A stretch of 64,000 bases of DNA from Anaerolineae bacterium (lineage in GTDB: Bacteria > Chloroflexota > Anaerolineae > Aggregatilineales > Phototrophicaceae): the NCBI GenBank assembly GCA_020849765.1, contig JADLAY010000010.1, positions 23,692 to 87,691 of the forward strand, read 5' to 3'. The notes beneath the pieces were generated by a model that was not told where the DNA came from, did not search any database, and saw nothing but the letters and a program-made list of their open reading frames with translations. Shown here piece by piece: positions 25,401 through 32,080 of this stretch. The translations under genes and the position numbers were made by a program. Each line of letters begins with the position of its first letter. Positions within the stretch are counted from its first letter, which is position 1.

Positions 25401-27219
25401 GGATGCCGGAGAACCCGGCCTGCCCGGATTGACGATCACGCTCAGCGGGATTGACGCATTCGGCAATCCGGTCGACCTGACGACGACGACCGCAGACGAC
25501 GGACTCTATTTGTTCCCGGACTTGCCGCCGAGCGATGTCGCGGGCTACACCGTGACCGTGACGACGCCACCGCCAGGGACGATCCCGACCTACGATCTCG
25601 ATGGCGTGGCGACGGCGGACACGGCGGTCGTGACTATCATGCCGACGGAACACCGCACCGACGTCGATTTCGGCTATCAGGGCACCGGCTCGATTGGCGA
25701 CTTCGTCTGGCTGGATCACAACGCCGATGGCGTGCAAGATCCTGCCGAGCCGGGCATCGCCACGGTGGCGATCGTGCTCACAGGCGTCGATAGCTTCAAC
25801 AATGCCATCGACCTGACGACGACGACCGACGCCAGCGGTTTCTACCTGTTCGATCATCTGTTGGCAGGCGACTACCTGGTGACGGCCACGCCGCCCGCGG
25901 GCACGGCCAACACGTTCGACAGCCACACGGGCGAAGACAATGACACACCCGTCACGCTGCTGGCCGACGAGATGCGCGACGACATTGACTTTGGCTACCG
26001 GCTGGTGCCATCGGCTCCGGCGCTGACGACGCCGACGCCAACCGCTGAGATTGCAGAGACGCCCTTTGTCACGCCGTATTGCGCGCTGCGCTGTACTCCG
26101 TGGCAGGTCTATCACACCGATCGCACGGGCGATTGGGAGATCTTCCGTCTGGGTGACATCCCCGGCGAGCCGGGCGCGAATACCAATCTCACGCAGAACC
26201 CGGCGGATGATGTCCAGCCGTCACGTTCGCCGGACGGGCAGTGGATCGCGTTCACGAGCAATCGCGACGGCAACTGGGAGATCTACGTCACGCCGATGGA
26301 TGGCGATACGAGCCAGACGCGGCGCGTCACCTACAACACCGTCGCCATCGACTCTGACCCGGTCTGGGGGCCGAAGAATCACGTCGCCTTCGAATCTACG
26401 CGTGATGGCAACTGGGAACTGTACATGGTGGATATGACGACGGGCGTCGAGTATCGCCTGACCAACGACGGCGGCAGCGATCTGAACGCCTACTGGTCGC
26501 CGGATGGCACTCGCCTGCTGTTCCAGAGCGATCGCAGCGGCCAGTGGCAGATTTACGTCATGGACGTCGCCATGCGCCAGGTGCAACTGCTGAGCGATGG
26601 CACGGCCAACGATCTCGATCCGCAGTATTCGCCGGATGGGACGCAGATCGTGTTCCGCTCGATCAACGAGAGCGGCACCAGCGTCGTCCATCTGATGAAT
26701 GCCGACGGCAGCAGCCGCCGAGCGATCTCCAACCCGGCGGGCGACGCGACCAACATGGCCTGGTCGCCCGATGGGAGCCTGATCGCGTACCAGTCGGGGC
26801 TGGATGGCGATCTCGACATCTACGTTTACCAGGTGCCGAGCGGCCAGACGCGGCAGGTGACGGACAACACGATTGCCGATTACGCGCCGACCTGGCTCTG
26901 TGGCAGCATGGAGCTGGTGTTCACGTCGGATGTCGACGGTGACCCGGACATCTTCCAGGCCAATGCACTGCCCATCGACGCGCAGGCGATTGATGTTCAG
27001 CGTCAGGCGTTGCAGCTCACGGACGCGGTCTCCGCCGATATCTACCCGATGGATGCGCCGTCCGAGGAGAATGCCAGCCAGGAGGGCAGGCTGCCGTCAC
27101 TCGTCGATGCCACGCTGGGTCAGACGAGCTATCTGCGGCCCGACATCTCGGTCACGCCGCCGGACATCTCACTGGAGCGCGACCGACCCTGGGCGCCGAT
27201 CTTCATCTGCGTGGAGTAG
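13477..27219 (+). CDS. Giant secreted surface protein: DUF11-like domains, 18 SdrD/Cna-B-like units, C-terminal TolB-like propeller
   Basis: One open frame of 4,580 residues. It has a signal-like helix (about 19-38), then a Pro/Thr-rich spacer (about 45-110). Roughly residues 155-2165 hold repeated DUF11-type Ig-like domains (recurring ITNTA, VTDTLP). Residues 2168-4178 hold 18 units of about 112 residues beginning GSIGDRVWRDDDGDGVQDAG, each with an Asp-rich calcium-loop-like DDDGDG and ending TDVDFGYQG, like SdrD/Cna-B domains. Residues about 4195-4500 contain six PD40/WD40-like blades (WSPDGTRLLFQSDRSG). There is no sortase motif, C-terminal membrane helix or other obvious anchor. It is probably an adhesin, matrix or sheath protein; the function is not known. 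No strong ribosome site precedes the ATG, so the exact start is uncertain by a few codons. Confidence 0.93.
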   Translation: MPSTPQRAYSTRKTALRGLTIFVLLLLVLSTGLPIQHAQVDDAYHHPTRTSVPPTDVPPPTATDEPTAIPPSPTDEPTATETPRPTATETPTTPPTSTPTFTPTTVITERSAPPLPNDGSGEPESADHFPPAMPIPPRLQEAPEPPPEIELPMPLIKVGDPALSKTGVLFPGDTGLPGEQLTWIVTVTNTSEEPETDIVVTDTIRNDQRIDAVSTEQGTISVSGQTVTADIGTLDPAQVVNFYIDVTVLASPYDGLLRNTAISNYGTSASATVAVPTADPSGPDPVVVLSPPAENVFAGDQTCFTATFTNGKDPGPDAPGYGPYILLTIPPYVTFDSATFLNSNLGSAGLVTLVGTFTADNGNILIDPISGTAVFGVETGRLYLIKLPIGSVVEGNPPLVTTICVTTDPLAPIYVPLPFEAIPAFEFGDTPTGDNGSIVGESDFKTITPILVRFEKDNTVPEGERPPGPTWTYSYILRATLAPGQTLTDVVITDVMPNLGIGGSLRFDYEEGSTVVGGTCARAGLAITEPTPGNGETLTVNLTSVTEMTNTDPCTVTVTYSGYILDILDEANDLPDELDVTNTASFDGDHPLRPDDDPPLTATNTIRAEHDVFQKSVTPMTAVPGTTLDYDVIFQLTDYGASSRMVIIDTVPDGISFVDGSANITVPGYTGPITPDVVVNGDGTLTVTFCVLDTGPNCVLTPPATLPSGAAGSLSYQGLLEQTYRETGDPVRASDGMVNNVVAEYTLTDGSSQQDTSSASVAVPAISLDKQTISTPANGIGYTHGETVRFRLTTTVPSGDTRNIVLEDFFPLPVFDITDGDYGIAGGGPSMTDSITNTVGQCSTYPLADVTATPAQYERCGVYFVASESDILLSDVAPFTVTVNGGTNSLSIAIQDINQPTGPLRVTFDIVAAIIDRPFADGLYLSNQSRVTTENTPGANLIADSIDYLYISAPVLDITKGVVSTSGGGTIAPITDPIDGNLTGADAGNQVTYVITVDNTGAAPAHAAQIHDNVPAQLESCTLVSVTNGAGTPLAYTGDLFVLPGITLADSLPGLGSGAPAASARVLVTATCTLADGVTPNQVLTNTGRVAWSPVDPDSQTGEIDPPLETYPPVTDTATVRIALPTIDKTADRTEATIGEVVRYTIVSDIPEGETDNVSIVDTLPAGMAYVGCVSLDGAPGLISSLGAFSCANMTPTVADSGGEPAREVTFTLGNLTTDVDASSGTLSVTIVFDAIVTDVAGNVRGTTLTNDVDLHYGSFVVTDATPPTVTVTEPELQIDKSAAPTTGDAGNTVTYTVVISHTVASNADAFDVQFSDTLPAEMTCVSVTNTAGVAPTALSGCATPITASWDTIPDGQTSTLQITATLNSNVQPSQQITNTGMLTDYDTLAQDDAADLSPYHPGPEDRERSYTTNDGAVITTNAITIAKTMTATSEAFTTGSNVVIGETVTYQVTLTVPEGVANNVTVTDTLDNGLVFRDLRETPTGFASITFPAGVTSSVGTAATILSNAHGAVAMTGRQTTFNFGTLTNTNNDATAEQIVITYQAVVADIGANTRNGQRNNAAQLSFTRGTPPGGTGTQTVSAANVVIVEPTLTVAKSAVPTAGDAGDIVTFTIVVSHAAASNEDAFNIVLTDAVPANMTYVPGSLANFAGVAATLDDSGAPTLTASWAALTESPDQTSTIQFQATINGTVGSGLVITNTANIVYDSLPADGSHPADEENLDSPYVTTDGERDYTGSGSATVTVTAPGFVKTILSTSFPDTGSARITAAPDLAIGERIVFRIVAQIPEGVSPITITDPLPNAMSVVSSRVVRIGANLSGSTLAVDDPGSVAGSTVTFNFGTITNTPDGVNTADDEIEVEIEARLLDNAANSNGQTKTNTATINFSIGTVQSSVTMDVVEPVLTMTKTFTPATITAGGAGGTFTISVTNSGNADAHEVSITDNINALLNVTSITPSLAGAPATTLLTNNSATGSPASIDMSFDRLDIGETILITVNYTVAASVTPQSVINTANTAYDDMPSGSADDAFDRNSTANDPDTLTIVRQADLEIVKTVDDSTVYEGDTVTFTLNIENHGPSDASNVVVTDPLPTGLTFVNSTPAICTGTPLTCTVGTLAVGGSTSITITATVNAGQGGNTLDNVATVSATETDPVPGNNSENELVTVLEFATIGDRLWHDRDADGVQDAGEVGLPGLTVTLTGTDDTGAAVNRATTSGVNGAYSFANLKAGTYAVTVTTFAGMVATENTYAGDIVEDDTTPNIVANAGDTINTVDFGYRGDSSIGDTVWRDDDADGVQDVGEPPMPGVTVTLTGTDIFGSSVNFTTTTNALGIYSFINLMPSSVGGYTVTITAPAGMAAVADAYPGDTTENGVTPGVVLAATTDIDTVDFGLRGTASIGDRVWRDDDNDGVQDAGEPGIAGLTVTLAGTDSFGNAVTRTTATGVNGAYTFANLPPSNGTGYTVTVTTPPTGTTPSYDLDGIATAHTATAVLNAGQARTDVDFGYRGTGSVGDRVWRDDDGDGVQDAGEVGISGRTITLTGTDVSGTAVSLTTTTGADGAYSFPYVPPSDGAGYTVTVTTPPAGATPTYDLDGVGTANSANIALAAAQARTDVDFGYQGTASLGDRVWRDDDGDGVQDAGEPGIPGLTITLTGTDAYGAAVTRTTTTDVNGNYTFANLLASNGTGYTVTVTTPPAGMGPSYDLDGIATAHTAVATLTAGAARTDVDFGYRGTGSIGDRVWRDDDGDGVQDAGEPGIAGLTVTLAGTDSFGNTVTRTTTTGANGAYTFANLPASDGTGYTVTVTTPPAGMVTTYDLDGTGTAHTAVATLAAGAARTDVDFGYQGTGSIGDRVWRDDDGDGVQDAGEPGITGVTVTLTGTDSSGTAVSFTTTTGADGAYNFANVPSSNGTGYTVTVTPPAGLAPTYDLDGIATANAAVATLAAGETRTDVDFGYRGTGSIGDRVWRDDDGDGVQDAGEPGIAGLTVTLAGTDAFGNAVAGTTTTGANGAYTFATLPPSDGTGYTVTITTPPTGTAPTYDLDGTGTAHTAVATLTAGAARTDVDFGYQGTASLGDRVWRDDDGDGVQDAGEPGIAGLTMTLTGTDASGTAVSFTTTTGADGAYNFANLPPSDGTGYAVTVTTPPAGTAPTYDLDGTGTAHTAVATLTAGEARTDVDFGYRGTGSIGDRVWRDDDGDGVQDAGEPGIAGLTVTLAGTDAFGNAVAGTTTTGANGAYTFANLPPSDGTGYTVTVTTPPAGTVPTYDLDGTGTPHTAVATLTAGATRTDVDFGYQGTGSIGDRVWRDDNGDAVQDAGEPGIPGLTVTLTGTDAAGVAVSFTTTTGANGAYTFANLPPSDGTGYTVTVTTPPAGTTTTYDLDGIATANTTAATLAAGETRTDADFGYQGNGSIGDRVWRDDDGDGVQDAGEPGVPGVTVTLTGTDAFGNVLNLTTTTDADGNYIFEHLPPSNGTGYTVTVTPPAGFTPSADAYPGDTTENGATPGIVLNPNAALDTVDFGLRGAARIGDTVWRDDDADGIQDPGEPGIPNVTVTLTGMDSLGAPVNLTTTTDAAGNYVFSNLAFSDATGYTVTTSGAALAGLLPVADVFAGDVTVDGATPGIVVDAGNTDIQTVDFGYQGAQSVSGSIWRDDDSSGAQNGVEPDLAGIPVMLTGTDANGNAISFTTTTDAAGDYNFANVPPGTYTVTATPPTGFNVTNDAFPGDATENSQTPITVTAGNDVTAVDFGYVGAGALGDRVWNDVNGDGVQDAGEPGIPGLMLTLTGLDSFANPITKTTTTGADGIYTFAGLPPSDTTGFLVTITTPPAGTVPTIDLDGIVTAHTALALLDPNQTRTDVDFGYQGSGSLAGSVWRDDDASATRNGLEPGIPGITITLTGTDAFGNPVTLTTTTDADGNYVFDHLLAGDYVVTVTPPAGTINTYDGNTGEDNDTPVTLTPGETRTGVDFGYFGLGSLGDRIWHDRNGDGVQDAGEPGLPGLTITLSGIDAFGNPVDLTTTTADDGLYLFPDLPPSDVAGYTVTVTTPPPGTIPTYDLDGVATADTAVVTIMPTEHRTDVDFGYQGTGSIGDFVWLDHNADGVQDPAEPGIATVAIVLTGVDSFNNAIDLTTTTDASGFYLFDHLLAGDYLVTATPPAGTANTFDSHTGEDNDTPVTLLADEMRDDIDFGYRLVPSAPALTTPTPTAEIAETPFVTPYCALRCTPWQVYHTDRTGDWEIFRLGDIPGEPGANTNLTQNPADDVQPSRSPDGQWIAFTSNRDGNWEIYVTPMDGDTSQTRRVTYNTVAIDSDPVWGPKNHVAFESTRDGNWELYMVDMTTGVEYRLTNDGGSDLNAYWSPDGTRLLFQSDRSGQWQIYVMDVAMRQVQLLSDGTANDLDPQYSPDGTQIVFRSINESGTSVVHLMNADGSSRRAISNPAGDATNMAWSPDGSLIAYQSGLDGDLDIYVYQVPSGQTRQVTDNTIADYAPTWLCGSMELVFTSDVDGDPDIFQANALPIDAQAIDVQRQALQLTDAVSADIYPMDAPSEENASQEGRLPSLVDATLGQTSYLRPDISVTPPDISLERDRPWAPIFICVE
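19981..26004 (+). repeat. Tandem array of 18 units, about 336 bases each, inside the giant gene
   Basis: Eighteen consecutive coding repeats with a period close to 112 codons. Units 3-12 (about 20650-24000) are nearly identical at DNA level around the unit start (GGCGACCGCGTCTGGCGCGA), while units 1-2 and 13-18 have diverged (for example SVSGSIWRDDDSSG, SLAGSVWRDDDAS and SIGDFVWLDHNADG). Middle homogeneity with divergent ends is what unequal crossing-over produces. Short-read assemblies may miscount such units. Confidence 0.9.
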
Positions 27220-27257
27220 GGCGTTTATCTGCACAGACAGGGAAGTTACGCACAAGC

Positions 27258-27290
27258 AATCAGCCCGGTATGCACCGGGCTGATTCTTTA
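27258..27290. terminator. Bidirectional terminator between convergent operons
   Basis: AATCAGCCCGGT (27258-27269) and ACCGGGCTGATT (27274-27285) form a perfect 12-base stem with a 4-base loop, followed on the plus strand by CTTTA. It lies between the stop of the giant surface-protein gene and the convergent stop of the NrfD-like gene, and can serve both. Confidence 0.8.
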
Positions 27291-27314
27291 TCTACGCGCG
27301 GACGGGATTGGACC

Positions 27315-28499
27315 TCAATCGCCTGCCGCGGGCGCTTCCTCCAGCGGGCGTGGCAGGGGGGTGTTCCGCTTGAAGGTGTCCGTCTCTTCGTAGACTGGCA
27401 GATAGCGCGCGACCAGGCTGTAGACAGTGACCAGACCCGCCGCGACGCCGACCAGGATGGCGATTTCCATCCAATGCGGTGTGTACGTCTCGCCCTGAAC
27501 CGGCGCAATCGAGAACCAGGTGACGTCAAAGCGATTCAGAATGACGCCGCCCATCACAAACAGTGCGCCGATCAGCGAAGCGACGCGGCTGAAACGTACC
27601 TGGCGGAAGGCGAACATGCCAATCGGAATCAGCGCGCCGAAGATGATCTCACCCCAGAACAGCAGGCTGTAGCCGCCGCTGCTGAAAAGCAGATCCCATT
27701 CGCCGGTGATGACCAGCTCGCCAAACTTGATGACGACGTAGAACGCCAGCAGCCAGGGGATAAACCAGCTCAATTTCGCCATCGTCTTGATCTTGAGGCT
27801 GTGCCCGAACAGCCAGTAGCTGACCGATGCCCCGGCAATGACGAGCGAGATGCCCGACGCCAGTGAGCTGACGAGGAAGAAGACGGGCAGCAGCATCGAC
27901 GACCACAGCGGGTGCAGACGCGGCGACATAATGATGAACATCGTCCCCAGCGAGGACTGGTGCATGGTCGACAGCGTCACGCCGATGATCACGATCGGGA
28001 CGGTATATTTCTTGATCGTTGGCAGCAGCCATTTGAAGCGCGTTTTTTCAAGCAGCACCGGGCTGAGTTCGTAAATCAGGATCAGCGAATAGGCCGTGAT
28101 GCACCAGCTCACTTCGAGCAGCGCGGAACTCACGTTCGGGTGCAGGAACACGTTGTAGAAACGATCCCAGCGGCCAAGATCGAACAGCAGGATGACCATC
28201 ACCGAGCTGTAACCGAGCAAACCGGCCAGCACCGTGGGGCGTGTCGCCGAGTGCAGATCTTCAAACTGGAGGACGTAGACCAGCGCCGCCAGGGTGAACG
28301 CGCCGCCCGACAGGGCGACGGTCGCCAGGTCAAAGCTGATCCAGACGCCCCACGGAAACGCCTTGCTCAAGTTGGTCGTCGGCCCCAGGCCCACGATCAT
28401 GCGATAGAGGCCGACACTCAGGCCAAGCAACGTCAATGCCGCCGTCACATACAGAAACTTCGGCATCGTGCGCAGTTCATGCAGCAGTTTTTGTAGCAT
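27315..28499 (-). CDS. NrfD/PsrC/HybB-like quinone-reactive membrane subunit
   Basis: A 394-residue membrane protein with about ten hydrophobic helices and no cofactor motifs, as in the NrfD family. It contains the family-typical AFPWGVWISFDLATVALSGG near residues 47-66 and LHPLWSSMLLP in the middle. It would exchange electrons between menaquinone and the iron-sulphur subunit encoded two bases upstream, anchoring a Phs/Psr-type molybdoenzyme to the membrane. HybB-like proteins are equally similar in pattern, but the neighbouring Mo catalytic subunit favours the PhsC/PsrC role. The stop is 25 bases from the shared terminator. Confidence 0.85.
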   Translation of the reverse strand: MLQKLLHELRTMPKFLYVTAALTLLGLSVGLYRMIVGLGPTTNLSKAFPWGVWISFDLATVALSGGAFTLAALVYVLQFEDLHSATRPTVLAGLLGYSSVMVILLFDLGRWDRFYNVFLHPNVSSALLEVSWCITAYSLILIYELSPVLLEKTRFKWLLPTIKKYTVPIVIIGVTLSTMHQSSLGTMFIIMSPRLHPLWSSMLLPVFFLVSSLASGISLVIAGASVSYWLFGHSLKIKTMAKLSWFIPWLLAFYVVIKFGELVITGEWDLLFSSGGYSLLFWGEIIFGALIPIGMFAFRQVRFSRVASLIGALFVMGGVILNRFDVTWFSIAPVQGETYTPHWMEIAILVGVAAGLVTVYSLVARYLPVYEETDTFKRNTPLPRPLEEAPAAGD

Positions 28500-28501
28500 G
28501 G

Positions 28502-29299
28502 CTAATTCTCTTCCACTGCCGCTTGGGCAAGTTTCTCTTTTTCTGCTTCCTCGCGCTCGCGTGCCGCTTCTTCCTTGATGTGCTTGATCGTCAGGTAAGC
28601 TCCCGATAGGCCGACGAGCATCATGCCCGCGACCATCGGCGTGCCTTCTGTGACCAGCCGGTTCGAATAGGCGGGCGAGGTTTCACCGGCAATCGGGAAG
28701 CCGAGTTCTTCGAACGGCACTGGCGAGATGTACAGGGTCGCCGTGCCGCCGTTCTCTTCTTCGCCGTAGACGTGCTGTACATATTTGTCGGGCTGCTCGC
28801 TGATCTTGCGATGCGCCTCGGCCAGCATGTCTTCGTATTTGCCGAACTGGATCGCGCCGGTGGGGCAGGTGGCCGCACAGGCGGGCTGCTGACCTTCGGC
28901 AAGCCGGGCGTAGCACATATCGCACTTGACGACGAGCGGCAGCGGTTCATCCCACTCGTAGTTGGGCACGCCGAACGGACAGGCATAGATGCAGTAGCGA
29001 CAGCCGATGCAGAGATCCTGGTCGTAGTTGACGATGCCGTCTTCGCTGCGCGTCAGCGCGCTGACGGTACAGGCAGAAACGCACGATGGATCTTTGCAGT
29101 GCATGCAGTGAAACGGCGCCGTAAAACGCTTGAGATCAGGATATTTGCCGGTGATGCCGGTTTCCTTGATCCAGATGCGCGTGCTGTCCATGGGGACTTC
29201 GTTTTCCACGCTGCAGGCCACCATGCACGAACGGCAGTCGATGCAATACGACGCGTCAATGAGGAAGCCGTAGCGCGGATTGTTGACTTGATGAGCCAC
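28502..29299 (-). CDS. Four-cluster ferredoxin-like subunit of the molybdoenzyme (PhsB/PsrB/HybA-like), with C-terminal helix
   Basis: A 265-residue electron-transfer subunit. Cysteine groups CIDCRSCMVAC, CMHCKDPSCVSAC, CIGCRYCIYACPFG and CDMC plus CAATCP would bind four [4Fe-4S] clusters, as in the DMSO-reductase family's B subunits. It has no Tat signal, so it would be co-exported with the catalytic subunit. Near residues 218-235 a hydrophobic helix (GTPMVAGMMLVGLSGAYLTI) precedes a highly charged tail, a membrane anchor otherwise seen in HybA-like subunits. It is tightly packed between the NrfD-like gene (2-base gap) and the catalytic gene (4-base gap). Confidence 0.88.
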   Translation of the reverse strand: MAHQVNNPRYGFLIDASYCIDCRSCMVACSVENEVPMDSTRIWIKETGITGKYPDLKRFTAPFHCMHCKDPSCVSACTVSALTRSEDGIVNYDQDLCIGCRYCIYACPFGVPNYEWDEPLPLVVKCDMCYARLAEGQQPACAATCPTGAIQFGKYEDMLAEAHRKISEQPDKYVQHVYGEEENGGTATLYISPVPFEELGFPIAGETSPAYSNRLVTEGTPMVAGMMLVGLSGAYLTIKHIKEEAAREREEAEKEKLAQAAVEEN

Positions 29300-29303
29300 G
29301 ATG

Positions 29304-31475
29304 TTATACCTTCCGAACCGTAACGAAGGTTTGACTGAGCGCCTGGCTGCCGCTGATGGGATCGGTGTACGTCACATGCAGCGCGGAGTCACTCGCGCCG
29401 AGGCCAAAGGCGGTGGTCAAGCCTTTCGAGAGATGACCGTAGCCGGGCGTCAGGTAGACGCAATCGGGGCGGATGGCGGGCGTCACGCGCAAGCGGATGT
29501 GCGCCTTGCCGACCTCGCTGATCACCTCGACCCAGTCGCCATCGGCCAACCCGCGATCTTCCGCCACTGTGTCGTTGAACCACAGGCGCGGCTCGTCGGC
29601 ATATTTATGGAGCATCTGGTTGTTCTGCGTCCCGAACTGCGTCGCTTGCCCGACCTTGCCCGTGAGCAGATAGAACTGACCCTCAGGCGGCTCCGGCGGC
29701 GCATCCCAGACAGGGACGCCGGAGAAGCCGACGCGCGCCAGCGTATCGGAGAACAATTCGATCTTCCCGCTGGGCGTGTTCCACTCGAAGCCGATTTCCT
29801 CGCCCGGCGGCAGGTCGACATATCCCTTCGAACGGATGTCATCCACCGTCACGCCGAGTGGCGCCAACTGCTGGTTGATGTAGTCTTCTTCATCCTCGTA
29901 CTGGAAGTAATCGCCCAGCCCGAGGCGTTCGCCCAACTGCTTGTAGATCCACAGGGCGGATTTCGCTTCGCCTTGCGGCTCGATCACCGGCTGGCGCAGG
30001 TAGGCGCGGTCGCCGACGGGCAGCAGCGGGTCGTAGCGCTCAAGATAGGACGCTTCCGGCAGGATCACGTCGGAGAACCAGGCCGTATCGTTGGCGATGA
30101 TGTCGACCGTGACGATGAAGTCCATCATCTCGAAGGCTTGCAGCGTCTTGGCCCGATCCGGCAGCGACATGACAGGGTTTTGCCGCGATATGAACCAACC
30201 ATGCGCCTGATATGGGTCGCCAGTCAGAATACTGTCGCGCAATTCCTGGAAGACGCCGAGCTTCAACGGTACGACTGGAAAGCGGGCAGGCACGTGATCC
30301 AACCGTTGCGCTGAGATGCGCGGGTAGGGCGGTTGTGGGATGCTGCCGAGCGCGCTGCTGCCTTCACCGCCTGCTGCGCGCATCGTTACGTTCCAGTTGC
30401 CGACGAGCGCATTCAGGATGGTGATGGCGCGCTGCGTCTGGAACGAGTTGATGAAGTTGGAGGTGCGCCATCCGTTGTGTGCCAGCGCATGCGGCGCCGC
30501 AGCGGCAAATTCGCGCGCAATGCGGCGGATGGTGTCCGCATCAATCTCGGTGAGCGGCGCGGCCCATTCGGGCGTGTACTGCTCGACTTCCGCAGCCAGC
30601 TCGTCAAAGCCGACGGTGTAACTATCCACAAAACGATGATTGTAGAGTCCCTCGCCGATGATCACGTGGAGCAGCGCCAGATGGAACGCCAGGTCTGTGC
30701 CCGGCTTGATCGGCAGCCATTCCGTCGCTTTGGCCGCGGTCTTGGTGAAGCGCGGGTCGAGGTAGATGACCTTGACGCCGCGACCAATCGCCGCGCTCAG
30801 TTCGCCGGTCTCGGAGGTGGAAATCGCCTCCATCAGGTTGCGCCCGGTGAGGATGATGTATTGCAGATCCTCGTCGTAAATGCGCTCCGGCTCTTCCATG
30901 CCGTAGGTCATCATGTTGGCGACGATCATGGCGTTGAAGCACAGGCTGCGCTGCGTACCGTAGTTCGGCGAACCAAAGGCATAAAGCAAGTTTTCAAACT
31001 GCACCTGGCTCAGATTGTGCGTGGACGAGAAGACCATCGCCTCCGGGCCATAGGTTTCTTTGATTTGCAGCATGCGGCTGGCGGTGTAATCGAGCGCCTC
31101 ATCCCACGAGGCTTTGCGGAAGCGACCTTCGCCGCGCTTGCCCACGCGGATGAGCGGGTTGAGCACGCGATCGGGATCATACGTATTGAACAAGCCCGAT
31201 TGACCGCGCACGCACAGATGCCCTCTGGAGTGCGGGTGTTCGGGGTTGCCTTCCAGCTTGACGACGCGCCCGTCTTTCACGCGCGCGAGTAAGCCGCAGC
31301 GCCACACGCACATCTCGCACATGCTCGGCACATAGCCGTCGCCGCTGCTGTTGAGCATCCCGGCGGCCTCGGCAGCGCGCGCCACCGCCGGTGGCAGCAT
31401 CTGCCCGACCGCGAGCGCGCCCGCGGTGACCGCGCCAAGCTGCAAAAAATTACGTCTAGAGAATTCGTTCGACAT
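29304..31475 (-). CDS. Tat-exported molybdopterin oxidoreductase, Phs/Psr-like catalytic subunit
   Basis: A 723-residue catalytic subunit of the DMSO-reductase superfamily. The Tat signal is NEFSRRNFLQLGAV. C53, C56, C60 and C88 (CEMCVWRC then LCVRG) fit the N-terminal [4Fe-4S] site. C179 in QRSLCFN lies where thiosulphate and polysulphide reductases place the cysteine ligand to Mo. The ATG at 31475 is chosen because GGAGA lies 5 bases upstream; an upstream ATG at 31508 lacks one. Neighbouring sulphur-compound (YeeE/YedE) transporters favour thiosulphate, polysulphide or tetrathionate as substrate over arsenate or nitrate, but sequence alone does not settle it. Confidence 0.87.
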   Translation of the reverse strand: MSNEFSRRNFLQLGAVTAGALAVGQMLPPAVARAAEAAGMLNSSGDGYVPSMCEMCVWRCGLLARVKDGRVVKLEGNPEHPHSRGHLCVRGQSGLFNTYDPDRVLNPLIRVGKRGEGRFRKASWDEALDYTASRMLQIKETYGPEAMVFSSTHNLSQVQFENLLYAFGSPNYGTQRSLCFNAMIVANMMTYGMEEPERIYDEDLQYIILTGRNLMEAISTSETGELSAAIGRGVKVIYLDPRFTKTAAKATEWLPIKPGTDLAFHLALLHVIIGEGLYNHRFVDSYTVGFDELAAEVEQYTPEWAAPLTEIDADTIRRIAREFAAAAPHALAHNGWRTSNFINSFQTQRAITILNALVGNWNVTMRAAGGEGSSALGSIPQPPYPRISAQRLDHVPARFPVVPLKLGVFQELRDSILTGDPYQAHGWFISRQNPVMSLPDRAKTLQAFEMMDFIVTVDIIANDTAWFSDVILPEASYLERYDPLLPVGDRAYLRQPVIEPQGEAKSALWIYKQLGERLGLGDYFQYEDEEDYINQQLAPLGVTVDDIRSKGYVDLPPGEEIGFEWNTPSGKIELFSDTLARVGFSGVPVWDAPPEPPEGQFYLLTGKVGQATQFGTQNNQMLHKYADEPRLWFNDTVAEDRGLADGDWVEVISEVGKAHIRLRVTPAIRPDCVYLTPGYGHLSKGLTTAFGLGASDSALHVTYTDPISGSQALSQTFVTVRKV

Positions 31476-31526
31476 ACAAGTCTCCAGCCTTCTGGATGTC
31501 ATCGACAAGGCGGTGACGTAACCGGG

Positions 31527-32078
31527 TTAGGCACGATCCTTGCGGTGCAGGCCCGCGCGATCGATTAAGTAAAACAGGAAGATGGACAGGACGGCGAACA
31601 GCACCACGGTGAAGAATGGGCTCAGGTTCCACAGATCCGGGATGACGACGTTGCCGACGTTGGCGATGGCCGAGATTGCGGGAAAGACCTGCGGGTACGT
31701 CAGCCCGTAAAGGGCCGCGCCGACCAGGAAGCCGAGCACACCAGGGATCAGGTAGTCGAGTTTGCCTTCTCCGCTCCCGGCAGCGCACGTGCCGGGGCAG
31801 AAGCCGCTCAGCGCCATGCCGACGCCGAAGATCAGCCCGCCGATGACGTTGCCCGCGATGTAGGTCGCCGGGACGTTCGGGAAGGTGATCAAGCCCAGGC
31901 CGCGCAGCAGATACAGGCCGCTCATCGACACGATCAAGGCCGTCATCATGAACTTGAGCACCGCCAGATCGGTCAGCCGGAACACGTTGACGATCTTGTG
32001 ATACTTGGTCAGTCCGGCTTTATTGAGGGCGAAGCCGAAGAAGACACCCAGGAACAGCGCAATGATATAGGTCGACAT
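31527..32078 (-). CDS. YeeE/YedE family sulphur-compound transporter, half 2
   Basis: A 183-residue membrane protein with four to five helices and the conserved cysteine stretch SGFCPGTCAAGSGEGK. YeeE/YedE (TsuA) proteins move thiosulphate by relaying it between conserved cysteines. In this operon the usual single protein of about 350 residues is split into two half-length genes, as in many bacteria. The start is ATG 32078 with GGAGA 9 bases upstream; a longer frame exists but would overlap the partner gene. Its stop lies about 50 bases before the molybdoenzyme start. Confidence 0.85.
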   Translation of the reverse strand: MSTYIIALFLGVFFGFALNKAGLTKYHKIVNVFRLTDLAVLKFMMTALIVSMSGLYLLRGLGLITFPNVPATYIAGNVIGGLIFGVGMALSGFCPGTCAAGSGEGKLDYLIPGVLGFLVGAALYGLTYPQVFPAISAIANVGNVVIPDLWNLSPFFTVVLFAVLSIFLFYLIDRAGLHRKDRA

Positions 32079-32080
32079 GA

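Noticed and set aside
20422..26115. A 1,897-codon open frame on the minus strand, plus several others opposite the giant surface protein (for example 15592-16527, 17155-18525 and 18901-19698)
   Set aside because: They are mirror images of the repetitive, GC-rich coding strand. The translations are Arg/Val/Ala-rich with unit-length periodicity and match no fold; the plus frame has coherent domains throughout.
29304..31475. Arsenate reductase (ArrA) as identity of the molybdoenzyme, suggested by the ArsR neighbour
   Set aside because: The ArsR proteins lack an arsenic site, and the YeeE/YedE genes point to sulphur compounds. Not fully excluded without a tree.
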